Source of the DNA: UBA1738 sp045577675
GTDB taxonomy: Bacteria > Bacillota > Clostridia > UBA1381
Direction of reading: 5' to 3'
Assembly: GCA_045577675.1 (NCBI GenBank)
Contig: JAZNIV010000088.1
Location: 1 to 22,005, forward strand
Length of the DNA: 22,005 nucleotides
Shown: in pieces, positions 6,785 to 13,124 of the stretch
Numbering within the stretch: position 1 is the first letter of the stretch
Layout: each line of letters starts with the position of its first letter
Position numbers and translations under genes: made by a program
The notes under the pieces: model-generated
Told to the model about the DNA's origin: nothing
Seen by the model: only the letters and a program-made list of their open reading frames with translations
The model's database searches: none

Positions 6785-7761
6785 TTATCCGATTCCTTAT
6801 TTTCCGGAATAACTGCCGTCATTGCCTTTATTGCAACCTCAATCTGGGAGTCGTCCGGTTCGCGTGTTGTAAGCCTCTGCAGCCAAAGTCCGGGTTTTGT
6901 AAGTGCTCTTATACATCCTTTTTTGCTGCGTCCTGCAAGCTTTATAAATTCATATGAAATCCCTGCAACAACAGGTAAAAGAAGAAGTCGTGAGCCCATT
7001 CTGAAAACAAGCTGTAAAAGCTTTCCGTATTCGTTAAATTTCGGCAGAACTGCATATATTGCAATGCTGACAACCATTACAATGAGCAAAAAGCTTGTTC
7101 CGCATCTTGGGTGAAAACGTGTATGTTTTCTGACATTTTCAACGGTCAGCTCTTCGCCGGCTTCGTAGCAGGCAATTGTTTTATGCTCTGCACCATGGTA
7201 TTCAAAAACTCTTTTAATGTCCTCCATTTTTGAAACAAGATACATATATGTCAGGAAAATTGCCATTTTAACAATACCCTCGGTAGTTCCGATAAATGCA
7301 CCTGTTTTGGCAAAATCCCCAAAACCGATTTTTTCAAAAATCCACTGCAGACCTTGTGTAATTGCAGTTGGAAGAAGTATGAAAAGTCCTATACTAAGTA
7401 CAAGCGAAAGAGCAATTGCGACATAAATAACAATGTCCTTAATTTTATCTCCAAACTTGTCCTCAAGCCATTTGTCGAACTTGCTTTCTGTTTCCTCTTC
7501 ATCCTCTATATCCATAAATTCGGCAGAAAACATAAGTGCCTTCATTCCAATCACAAGGCTTCCGACAAAATTGACGCAGCCTCTTACAATAGGAAGGCGT
7601 AAAAGCTTATTATGCTGTTTTGTGCCGTTTTCTTCAACCTTACATTCAATCTCCTTGTCGGGCTTTCGGACAGCCATTGCTGTTTTAAAGGGTCCTCTCA
7701 TCATAACTCCTTCAATAATAGCCTGACCGCCGATTGAAGTTATATGCTTTTCTTTTGACAT
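6778..7761 (-). CDS. DUF1385 (YqhQ-type) integral membrane protein
   Basis: The 327-residue product begins with SIGGQAIIEGVMMRGP (9-24), the DUF1385 signature. It has hydrophobic segments near 57-75, 109-137, 162-177, 222-240 and 255-272. The central cytosolic block EYHGAEHKTIACYEAGEE (187-204) and RFHPRCGTSF (215-224) is rich in conserved His, Glu and Cys and could bind metal, which is inference. The biochemical role is unknown. Clostridial homologues often sit beside prmC, as here, hinting at a link to translation or a simple conserved operon. The start has a perfect GGAGGTGAT ribosome binding site on the minus strand and its own promoter. Confidence 0.9.
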   Translation of the reverse strand: MSKEKHITSIGGQAIIEGVMMRGPFKTAMAVRKPDKEIECKVEENGTKQHNKLLRLPIVRGCVNFVGSLVIGMKALMFSAEFMDIEDEEETESKFDKWLEDKFGDKIKDIVIYVAIALSLVLSIGLFILLPTAITQGLQWIFEKIGFGDFAKTGAFIGTTEGIVKMAIFLTYMYLVSKMEDIKRVFEYHGAEHKTIACYEAGEELTVENVRKHTRFHPRCGTSFLLIVMVVSIAIYAVLPKFNEYGKLLQLVFRMGSRLLLLPVVAGISYEFIKLAGRSKKGCIRALTKPGLWLQRLTTREPDDSQIEVAIKAMTAVIPENKESDKW

Positions 7762-7781
7762 TACTAAATCACCTCCATTAT

Positions 7782-7810
7782 ATTATACAGCTTAAAATTC
7801 ATTTTTTCAA
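7782..7810 (-). promoter_or_regulatory. Sigma-A promoter of the DUF1385-prmC operon
   Basis: On the minus strand TTGAAA (7810-7805) and TATAAT (7787-7782) are 17 bases apart. Its -35 lies about 17 bases from the Spo0A-type boxes at 7827-7844. Confidence 0.65.
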
Positions 7811-7826
7811 TAGATAAATAATATTT

Positions 7827-7844
7827 TGTCGAACACTTGTCAAA
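7827..7844 (+). promoter_or_regulatory. Tandem Spo0A boxes upstream of spoIIGA
   Basis: TGTCGAA (7827-7833) is an exact 0A-box core, and TGTCAAA (7838-7844) is a one-mismatch copy starting 11 bases later, one helical turn. A reversed weaker box (TGTCGTA on the minus strand) lies at 7859-7865. Spo0A~P activates spoIIG through such boxes in Bacillus. Confidence 0.75.
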
Positions 7845-7856
7845 AAACTACAACAG

Positions 7857-7892
7857 TTTACGACAGTATATACATTGTATGTCTGTTATAAT
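7857..7892 (+). promoter_or_regulatory. spoIIG promoter (good -10, poor -35)
   Basis: TATAAT at 7887-7892 has no recognisable -35 at 16-18 bases. The nearest -35-like sequence, TTTACG at 7857, is about 24 bases away. This irregular spacing is typical of spoIIG promoters, which need Spo0A to recruit sigma-A polymerase. Confidence 0.55.
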
Positions 7893-7925
7893 ACAAGCAT
7901 AAGGCTTGATGAAGGAGGCGGAAAT

Positions 7926-8669
7926 ATGACAGTGTATGCCGATATTCTGTTTCTTATAAATTTTGCCTTTGATTTAGAAGTGCTGTTAATACTTCTCAGG
8001 CTGTATTCAAAAAAAATACCGCCTGTTAAGCTTTTGTTATCCACTTGCATAGGAGGCCTGCAGGGAATATTTGTTTTTATCCCTTATTTCAGAATGCTCT
8101 GCTCGCCTCCTGCGAGGTTATTAGTGCCGCTTTTAATGGTGGCTTTAGTGTTTTTCCCGTGCAGGACAAAGGAGCTGTTTGGTGCGTGGATTACGTTTTT
8201 GGTGATTTCTTTTGTTTTTTCGGGATTAATTAGTTTTTTAGAAATAAAGGGCTTGTGGGGACTGTTGCTTTTAGTGCCGGTCTATGCGGCAGTGTGCTTT
8301 GTTAAAAGAAGGGCTGTAAAAAAGACGGGAACGGCTGTTTTGATTTATAAGGACAGAAAAATTTCCGAACAAGGCTTTTTTGACAGCGGAAATATGCTTA
8401 GTAGTTGCGGAAATCCGGTTATACTTGCAAATGATGACGTATTTAAACGGTTGTTTGGAAGCGGATTTTCAATCAATGCGGCGGCAGAATGGACAGATGC
8501 CTGTGATTTGAGGGTTGTGCCGTATAATGCACTCGGAAAGCAGGGTGTGGTTTTCGGAATACGTTTAGACTGTATTGTGGTAGATGGGAAAAGATATGAT
8601 AATGCAGTGCTTGGCTACTGTGAGGATAAATTTTCGGACAATTTAATTTTGAATGGAATTATGACTTAG
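7926..8669 (+). CDS. spoIIGA: Pro-sigma-E processing peptidase
   Basis: SpoIIGA is the membrane-bound aspartic protease that activates pro-sigma-E in the mother cell after polar septation. The 247-residue product has about five membrane helices in residues 1-128, then a soluble domain with the catalytic motif FFDSGN (Asp153) and GNPVIL, and the RVVPYNALG stretch. It is shorter than the 309 residues of B. subtilis SpoIIGA, with loss in loops and at the C-terminus. ATG 7926 is chosen over upstream starts because GGAGG (7914-7918) precedes it at the right distance and the product then begins VYADILFLIN as in the family. It is followed 16 bases later by sigE, its substrate. Confidence 0.93.
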   Translation: MTVYADILFLINFAFDLEVLLILLRLYSKKIPPVKLLLSTCIGGLQGIFVFIPYFRMLCSPPARLLVPLLMVALVFFPCRTKELFGAWITFLVISFVFSGLISFLEIKGLWGLLLLVPVYAAVCFVKRRAVKKTGTAVLIYKDRKISEQGFFDSGNMLSSCGNPVILANDDVFKRLFGSGFSINAAAEWTDACDLRVVPYNALGKQGVVFGIRLDCIVVDGKRYDNAVLGYCEDKFSDNLILNGIMT

Positions 8670-8685
8670 AAAGGATTTTTTTGTT

Positions 8686-9390
8686 ATGCTTACTCTGATT
8701 GACGGACTACGGGAAAGGTTTGCGGATTTATGCTGCGGCGTGAATGAAATATTGTATATTGGAGGGCAGGACGTTCTGCCGCCGCCGCTTTCGAAACGTG
8801 AGGAGGAGGAGCTTTTAGAGCACATTTGTGATGACGAAAAGGTAAGGTCAACCTTGATTGAGCATAACCTGAGACTGGTTGTGTATATTGCAAGAAAGTT
8901 TGAAAATACAGGAATAAATGTGGAGGATTTAATATCCATTGGGACAATAGGGCTTATTAAAGCAATAAATACCTTTAAGCCGGACAAAAACATTAAGCTT
9001 GCAACCTACGCATCGCGATGTATTGAAAATGAAATTTTGATGTATTTAAGAAAAAATCAAAATTCAAAGGCAGAGGTTTCAATTGACGAGCCGTTAAATG
9101 TGGATTGGGACGGAAACGAGCTGCTGCTGTCTGATATTTTGGGTACGGACAATGATATTACATATCAGAGCATCGAAAAAGAAGTGGATATAAAGCTTTT
9201 GTCGCTTGCGATGGAAAAGCTGTCAAAGCGTGAGCAGGATATAATGCGGCTGCGTTTCGGACTTATGGGAGGCAAGGAAAAAACGCAGAAAGAGGTGGCG
9301 GATATGCTTGGGATTTCACAGTCATATATTTCCCGTCTTGAAAAAAGAATAATAAAAAGATTAAAAAAGGAAATATTAAGAATGAATTGA
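8686..9390 (+). CDS. sigE: Early mother-cell sporulation sigma factor, pro-sigma-E
   Basis: The 234-residue product is very close to B. subtilis pro-sigma-E. It has the processing-site region YIGGQDVLPPPLS, region 2 with NLRLVVYIARKFENTGI and LISIGTIGLIKAINTF, SRCIENEILMYLRKN, SIDEPLNVDWDGNELLLSDI, and region 4 ending in GISQSYISRLEKRIIKRLKK. The pro-sequence before YIGG is about 23 residues, a little shorter than in B. subtilis, and contains a Cys pair (16-17). The protein is inactive until SpoIIGA removes the pro-sequence. sigG, which often follows sigE in Firmicutes, is absent here; spoVAC follows instead. Confidence 0.97.
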   Translation: MLTLIDGLRERFADLCCGVNEILYIGGQDVLPPPLSKREEEELLEHICDDEKVRSTLIEHNLRLVVYIARKFENTGINVEDLISIGTIGLIKAINTFKPDKNIKLATYASRCIENEILMYLRKNQNSKAEVSIDEPLNVDWDGNELLLSDILGTDNDITYQSIEKEVDIKLLSLAMEKLSKREQDIMRLRFGLMGGKEKTQKEVADMLGISQSYISRLEKRIIKRLKKEILRMN

Positions 9391-9400
9391 CGGGAAGGAG

Positions 9401-9847
9401 TTGATAAATACGGATAAAAAGGAATATGAAAAGCTTGTTGACAAAAAAACGCCGTCCTCAAAAATTCTTACAAACTGCGTTAAGGCATTTTTGTTCGGCG
9501 GTTCTATTTGTACGATAGGGCAACTGCTTTTTACTTTATATGAGCCTCTTGGGATGAGCGAGGAATTAACCGGTGGAGCGGTTTCGGTAACCTTGGTTTT
9601 TTTGGGAGTGCTTTTAACGGGGCTAAACATTTACCCAAAGCTTGCAAAGCACGCAGGTGCTGGAACAATCGTGCCTATAACCGGCTTTGCAAATTCGGTT
9701 GCATCACCGGCTATTGAGGCAAAAACCGAGGGAATGGTAATGGGAGTTGGTGCTAAAATATTCACCATTGCCGGACCTGTTATAGTTTACGGAGTTGTAA
9801 GTGCATTTATGGCAGGAGTTTGGTATTGGATTTCATCATTTTTTTAA
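9401..9847 (+). CDS. spoVAC: Stage V sporulation protein AC
   Basis: SpoVAC is an inner-spore-membrane protein of the channel that moves dipicolinic acid into the forespore and out at germination. The 148-residue product has KNCVKAFLFGGSICTIGQ-like and GAGTIVPITGFANSVASPAI segments, TEGMVMGVGAKIFTIAGPVI, and three to four membrane helices, all as in the family. No spoVAD or spoVAE follows. The assigned start is TTG 9401, but GGAAGGAG ends directly against it with no spacing, and an in-frame TGA (9383-9385) bars a much longer form, so the true start is uncertain (ATA 9404 or ACG 9410 would be non-standard). It lies 10 bases after sigE and probably shares its transcript. Its stop overlaps the opposite gene's stop. 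Confidence 0.92.
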   Translation: MINTDKKEYEKLVDKKTPSSKILTNCVKAFLFGGSICTIGQLLFTLYEPLGMSEELTGGAVSVTLVFLGVLLTGLNIYPKLAKHAGAGTIVPITGFANSVASPAIEAKTEGMVMGVGAKIFTIAGPVIVYGVVSAFMAGVWYWISSFF

Positions 9848-10251
9848 TATTTCATTAAAAAATTAAGCGGCTGGATAAAGCCTGTAAGTGCCGGACACAT
9901 TATGTCACCTGCAACAGGCTTGTTATTTACACATATTACGTTTGCTAAAATTTCACCGGGCATTGCATCAGGGAAATCAAGCACTGTATATGTATATCGT
10001 ATAGCACGCTTACCTTTATATTTTGAAAGGTCGAGACCGCTTTCTATTTGTAAAAGGTTGTAATCCTCATAAAAGCTGTCAAATTCCTGCGGAATTTTGA
10101 TTTCTTCCGAAAAAGGAGCTGTGGTATCTATGGTTATGCCGTATGATGCTAAAAACCTTTTGTTTACCTGATGTATGTCGCAGGAAAAAAGAAGAAAACC
10201 AACTGTTATTACGCAAATAAGACAAAGAGTTAAAACATACATTTTTTTCAT
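9844..10251 (-). CDS. DUF4830-type secreted or lipoprotein-like protein, function unknown
   Basis: The 135-residue product starts with MKKMYVLTLCLICVITVGF, a strong signal or anchor helix ending at LLFSC (20-24), an imperfect lipobox. The rest matches the pattern I associate with DUF4830: FLASYGITID, IPQEFDSFYEDYNLLQIESG, LDLSKYKGKRAIRYTYTVLDFP and a closing VNNKPVAGDIMCPALTGFIQ. It is probably exposed on the outer face of the membrane. Convergent with spoVAC; the two stops share the TTAA at 9844-9847. No function is known to me. Confidence 0.7.
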   Translation of the reverse strand: MKKMYVLTLCLICVITVGFLLFSCDIHQVNKRFLASYGITIDTTAPFSEEIKIPQEFDSFYEDYNLLQIESGLDLSKYKGKRAIRYTYTVLDFPDAMPGEILANVICVNNKPVAGDIMCPALTGFIQPLNFLMKY

Positions 10252-10340
10252 ATTTCACCTCACATATATTTTGTATTTATATAATATGAGAAAATGGGGT
10301 ATAATAATGAGTGTAAATCATAGAAAAGGAGCAAAAAAAT

Positions 10341-10553
10341 ATGAACACAATTGATAATATTGCATTAACCTTAGTAATTATCGGTGCGATAAACTGGGGA
10401 AGTATAGGAATTTTTAAATTTGATATTGTAGGTGCACTTTTTGGTGGACAAGGCTCGGTGCTGTCAAGAATAATATTTACCCTTGTGGGGCTTGCAGGAC
10501 TATGGGCAATAGGTATCTTATTTAAGGATAAGACACCTCAGGACAGACACTAA
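10341..10553 (+). CDS. DUF378 small membrane protein
   Basis: The 70-residue product has two membrane helices and the family signature NTIDNIALTLVIIGAINWG followed by GIFKFDIVGALFGG. DUF378 (YuzA-like) proteins are small and uncharacterised. The ATG at 10341 follows AAAGGAG with about nine bases between. A TATAAT lies at 10300-10305, but the -35 is poor. It ends at the bidirectional terminator shared with smpB. Confidence 0.88.
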   Translation: MNTIDNIALTLVIIGAINWGSIGIFKFDIVGALFGGQGSVLSRIIFTLVGLAGLWAIGILFKDKTPQDRH

Positions 10554-10584
10554 AAAACGGCAGGAACTCTCCTGCCGTTTTTTT
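10552..10584. terminator. Bidirectional terminator between DUF378 gene and smpB
   Basis: AAAAAACGGCAGGA (10552-10565) pairs with TCCTGCCGTTTTTT (10570-10583) around a four-base loop. The stem overlaps the stop regions of both convergent genes. Confidence 0.92.
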
Positions 10585-11047
10585 AGTATTTGTTATTATG
10601 CTCCTTGAAGGCTCTGTCCATATTTCGTTTTGCATCACGTGCCTGAAGGTCATCTCGTTTGTCGTAGAGCTTTTTACCCTTGCATACTCCTAAGGCAACC
10701 TTCACCTTTGAGCCTTTTAGGTATATGGAAAGAGGTATCAAAGCAAAGCCGTCCTGTTTGACCTGTCCGATCAGCTTTCTGATTTCGCTTTTATGAAGCA
10801 GAAGCTTTTTGTGGCGGAGCGGGTCGCGGTTAAAGATATTGCCCTGCTCATATGGGCTGATGTTCATTCCTTTTATAAAAACCTCGCCGTTATCAACAGA
10901 GGCATAGGCATCTGCGATGTTCACCTTTCCCTGACGTATGGATTTGACTTCGGTCCCGAAAAGCTCAATTCCGCACTCAATGGTTTCGGTTATAAAATAG
11001 TTATGCCTTGCCTTTTTGTTTTGTGCAAGTGTTTTTGTGTTTTCCAT
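10583..11047 (-). CDS. smpB: SsrA-binding protein
   Basis: SmpB binds the tRNA-like domain of tmRNA and carries it to stalled ribosomes. The 154-residue length is normal. Visible features are the N-terminal NKKARHNYFITETIECGIEL, GTEVKSIRQGKVNIADAYA, and the basic C-terminal tail LYDKRDDLQARDAKRNMDRA, which becomes structured in the decoding centre. AAAGGAG precedes the ATG on the minus strand. It stands alone, with its partner ssrA about 10.4 kb away on the other strand. Confidence 0.97.
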   Translation of the reverse strand: MENTKTLAQNKKARHNYFITETIECGIELFGTEVKSIRQGKVNIADAYASVDNGEVFIKGMNISPYEQGNIFNRDPLRHKKLLLHKSEIRKLIGQVKQDGFALIPLSIYLKGSKVKVALGVCKGKKLYDKRDDLQARDAKRNMDRAFKEHNNKY

Positions 11048-11079
11048 ACCGAAGTCTCCTTTTATTATTCAATAGGATA

Positions 11080-11107
11080 ATTATACCATATATTTTCTCT
11101 GTTGCAA
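11080..11107 (-). promoter_or_regulatory. Probable smpB promoter
   Basis: On the minus strand TTGCAA (11107-11102) and TATAAT (11085-11080) are 16 bases apart, about 32 bases upstream of the smpB start codon. Confidence 0.55.
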
Positions 11108-11171
11108 ATATTTTTATGAAATTTTTTTAAAATTTACTTTTAAAAAGGCTGTAAATATGTGATAAATATTC

Positions 11172-11194
11172 CACTTTTTTATATACAAAAAGTG
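11172..11194. repeat. Inverted repeat in the smpB-pgi intergenic region
   Basis: CACTTTTT (11172-11179) is complementary to AAAAAGTG (11187-11194) with a seven-base spacer. It lies between the divergent smpB and pgi promoters. It could be an operator or simply AT-rich symmetry. Confidence 0.35.
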
Positions 11195-11232
11195 AAATCT
11201 GAATATTTTGGAAATAAAAATTAAAAAAAGCC

Positions 11233-11261
11233 TTGATTTCTATTTTAAAATGTATTAAAAT
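11233..11261 (+). promoter_or_regulatory. pgi promoter overlapped by a 10-base palindrome
   Basis: TTGATT (11233-11238) and TAAAAT (11256-11261) are 17 bases apart. TTCTATTTTA (11238-11247) and TAAAATAGAA (11256-11265) form a perfect inverted repeat with an eight-base spacer that covers the spacer and -10, a typical repressor-operator position. Confidence 0.6.
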
Positions 11262-11297
11262 AGAATAAATAAAAATATTCACCCGGAGGTATTTTAC

Positions 11298-12650
11298 GTG
11301 AATAAGTTAACTTTTGATTATAAAAAAGCAGCTCCGTTTCTTTCTGAGCATGAGCTTGAAGGAATGAAGGAATATGTTGCTGCTGCTCATAAGATGCTGC
11401 ATGAAAAAACAGGTGCAGGCAATGATTTTCTCGGATGGGTAAATCTGCCTACTGATTATGATAAAGAAGAATTTGCAAGAATTAAAAAGGCAGCAGAAAA
11501 AATCAGAAATGACTCTGATGTACTTATAGTTATTGGAATAGGCGGTTCATATTTAGGTGCAAGAGCTGCCATCGAAATGCTTTCTAACTCATTTTGCAAT
11601 GTGGTTGATAAAGAAAAGAGAAACGGACCTGTAGTTCTTTATGCGGGAAACAGCATCAGCAGTACTTATATGGCTGACCTTATTGAAGCTGTTGACGGCA
11701 AGGATTTCTCGGTTAACGTAATCTCAAAGTCAGGCACAACAACAGAGCCTGCAATTGCTTTCAGAATTTTCCGCGACCTTCTTGAAAAGAAGTACGGAAA
11801 GGAAGAAGCAAGAAAAAGAATTTATGCAACAACCGATGCTAAAAGAGGTGCTTTAAAGAGCCTTGCTGATAAGGAAGGCTATGAAAGCTTTGTTATAAGC
11901 GACGATATTGGCGGAAGATATTCTGTTTTGACTGCAGTTGGTCTTCTCCCAATTGCTGCAGCAGGAATCGATATTGATATGATGATGAAAGGTGCTAAAG
12001 CAGCTCAGGACCTTTATAATAATCCTGACCTTGCAGAAAATGAATGTTATCAATATGCTGTATGCAGAAACGCTCTTTTAAGAAAAGGCAAAAATGTCGA
12101 AATGATGGTTAATTTTGAGCCTGCCCTTCATTATTTTGCTGAATGGTGGAAACAGCTATTCGGTGAATCAGAGGGTAAGGACGGAAAAGGTATTTTCCCG
12201 GCGGCTGCAGATTTTTCAACAGATTTGCATTCAATGGGTCAATATATACAGGAGGGACAGAGAATTCTGTTTGAAACTGCAATACTGGTTGAAGAACCGA
12301 CTAAAGATATTGTGATTGAAGAAGATGCAGAAAACATCGACGGACTGAACTTCCTGGCAGGCAAGACAATAGACTTTGTAAACAAAAAGGCAGCTGACGG
12401 TGTTTGTCTTGCACATACCGACGGCGGTGTACCGAATCTTGTTGTAAAGGTTCCAAAGCTGGACGCTTATAACTTTGGTATGCTCGTTTATTTCTTTGAA
12501 AAGGCCTGCGGAATTTCAGGTTATCTGCTTGGCGTAAATCCGTTTAACCAGCCGGGTGTTGAGGCATATAAAAAGAATATGTTCGCACTTTTGGGCAAGC
12601 CGGGCTATGAGGATGAAAAAGCAGAGCTTGAAAAAAGACTTGGCTTATAA
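11298..12650 (+). CDS. pgi: Glucose-6-phosphate isomerase
   Basis: It interconverts glucose 6-phosphate and fructose 6-phosphate in glycolysis and gluconeogenesis. The 450-residue product is the short bacterial form common in Firmicutes. It contains GIGGSYLGARA (80-90), the phosphate-binding ISKSGTTTE (142-150), DDIGGRYSVLTAVGLLP (202-218), and the DLHSMGQYIQEG stretch with the downstream LAHTDGGVPN. The GTG start at 11298 has GGAGGT upstream (CCCGGAGGT). A small P-loop gene follows 39 bases later, then thrC. Confidence 0.97.
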   Translation: MNKLTFDYKKAAPFLSEHELEGMKEYVAAAHKMLHEKTGAGNDFLGWVNLPTDYDKEEFARIKKAAEKIRNDSDVLIVIGIGGSYLGARAAIEMLSNSFCNVVDKEKRNGPVVLYAGNSISSTYMADLIEAVDGKDFSVNVISKSGTTTEPAIAFRIFRDLLEKKYGKEEARKRIYATTDAKRGALKSLADKEGYESFVISDDIGGRYSVLTAVGLLPIAAAGIDIDMMMKGAKAAQDLYNNPDLAENECYQYAVCRNALLRKGKNVEMMVNFEPALHYFAEWWKQLFGESEGKDGKGIFPAAADFSTDLHSMGQYIQEGQRILFETAILVEEPTKDIVIEEDAENIDGLNFLAGKTIDFVNKKAADGVCLAHTDGGVPNLVVKVPKLDAYNFGMLVYFFEKACGISGYLLGVNPFNQPGVEAYKKNMFALLGKPGYEDEKAELEKRLGL

Positions 12651-12689
12651 GAAGAAAACTCAAAACTATTTTAAAAGGAGGAAGTCGAT

Positions 12690-13100
12690 ATGGTAGAACT
12701 TCTAATCGGAACAAAGGGTACAGGAAAAACAAAGGTGCTATTGGAAAATGTTAATCACGCAGCTTCCAATGCAGACGGAAATGTTGTTTTTATCAGCAAC
12801 AATACTAAGCAGAATATGTATGATATCAGCTCAAAGGCAAGAATGGCTGATACATCTGATTTTGATATATCCTCTTGGGATGAATTCTTCGGATTTATCT
12901 GTGGAATCATCAGCGGCAACTTCGATATTACAAATATCTTTGTTGACGGCACACTGAAAATTGTTAAAACAATGGACGGTTTTGAGGGATTTCTTGCAAA
13001 GCTTGAAGAAACAGGCAAAAAGTATGATATAAACTTTGAGCTTTCTGTTTCAGTTGACAAAGAAGCTGCTCCTGAATACATCAAAAAATACACAAAGTAA
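12690..13100 (+). CDS. Small P-loop protein of unknown function
   Basis: The 136-residue product begins with a clear Walker A motif, GTKGTGKT (7-14), a few residues after the start, preceded by a beta strand (VELLI). A Walker-B-like strand TNIFVDG ends in Asp86. It is too short to hold the ASCE core of a PilT or AAA ATPase; similar clostridial proteins are sometimes named after PilT, but no PilT motifs are visible. The start has AAAGGAGG upstream. It sits 39 bases after pgi and 24 bases before thrC, in what looks like one operon. Substrate and partners cannot be inferred from the sequence. Confidence 0.8.
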   Translation: MVELLIGTKGTGKTKVLLENVNHAASNADGNVVFISNNTKQNMYDISSKARMADTSDFDISSWDEFFGFICGIISGNFDITNIFVDGTLKIVKTMDGFEGFLAKLEETGKKYDINFELSVSVDKEAAPEYIKKYTK

Positions 13101-13124
13101 ATTCTCGAAAGGATAGCACTTAAA

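Noticed and set aside
9340..9400. Sigma-G promoter for spoVAC inside the end of sigE
   Set aside because: GAATA occurs near 9346 but no CATNNTA-like -10 sits at 17-18 bases; the by-eye search is not decisive.
9878..9921. AAGCCTGT/ACAGGCTT hairpin as a terminator for the sigE-spoVAC transcript
   Set aside because: The loop is long, there is no T-tract after it, and it lies inside the DUF4830 coding sequence.
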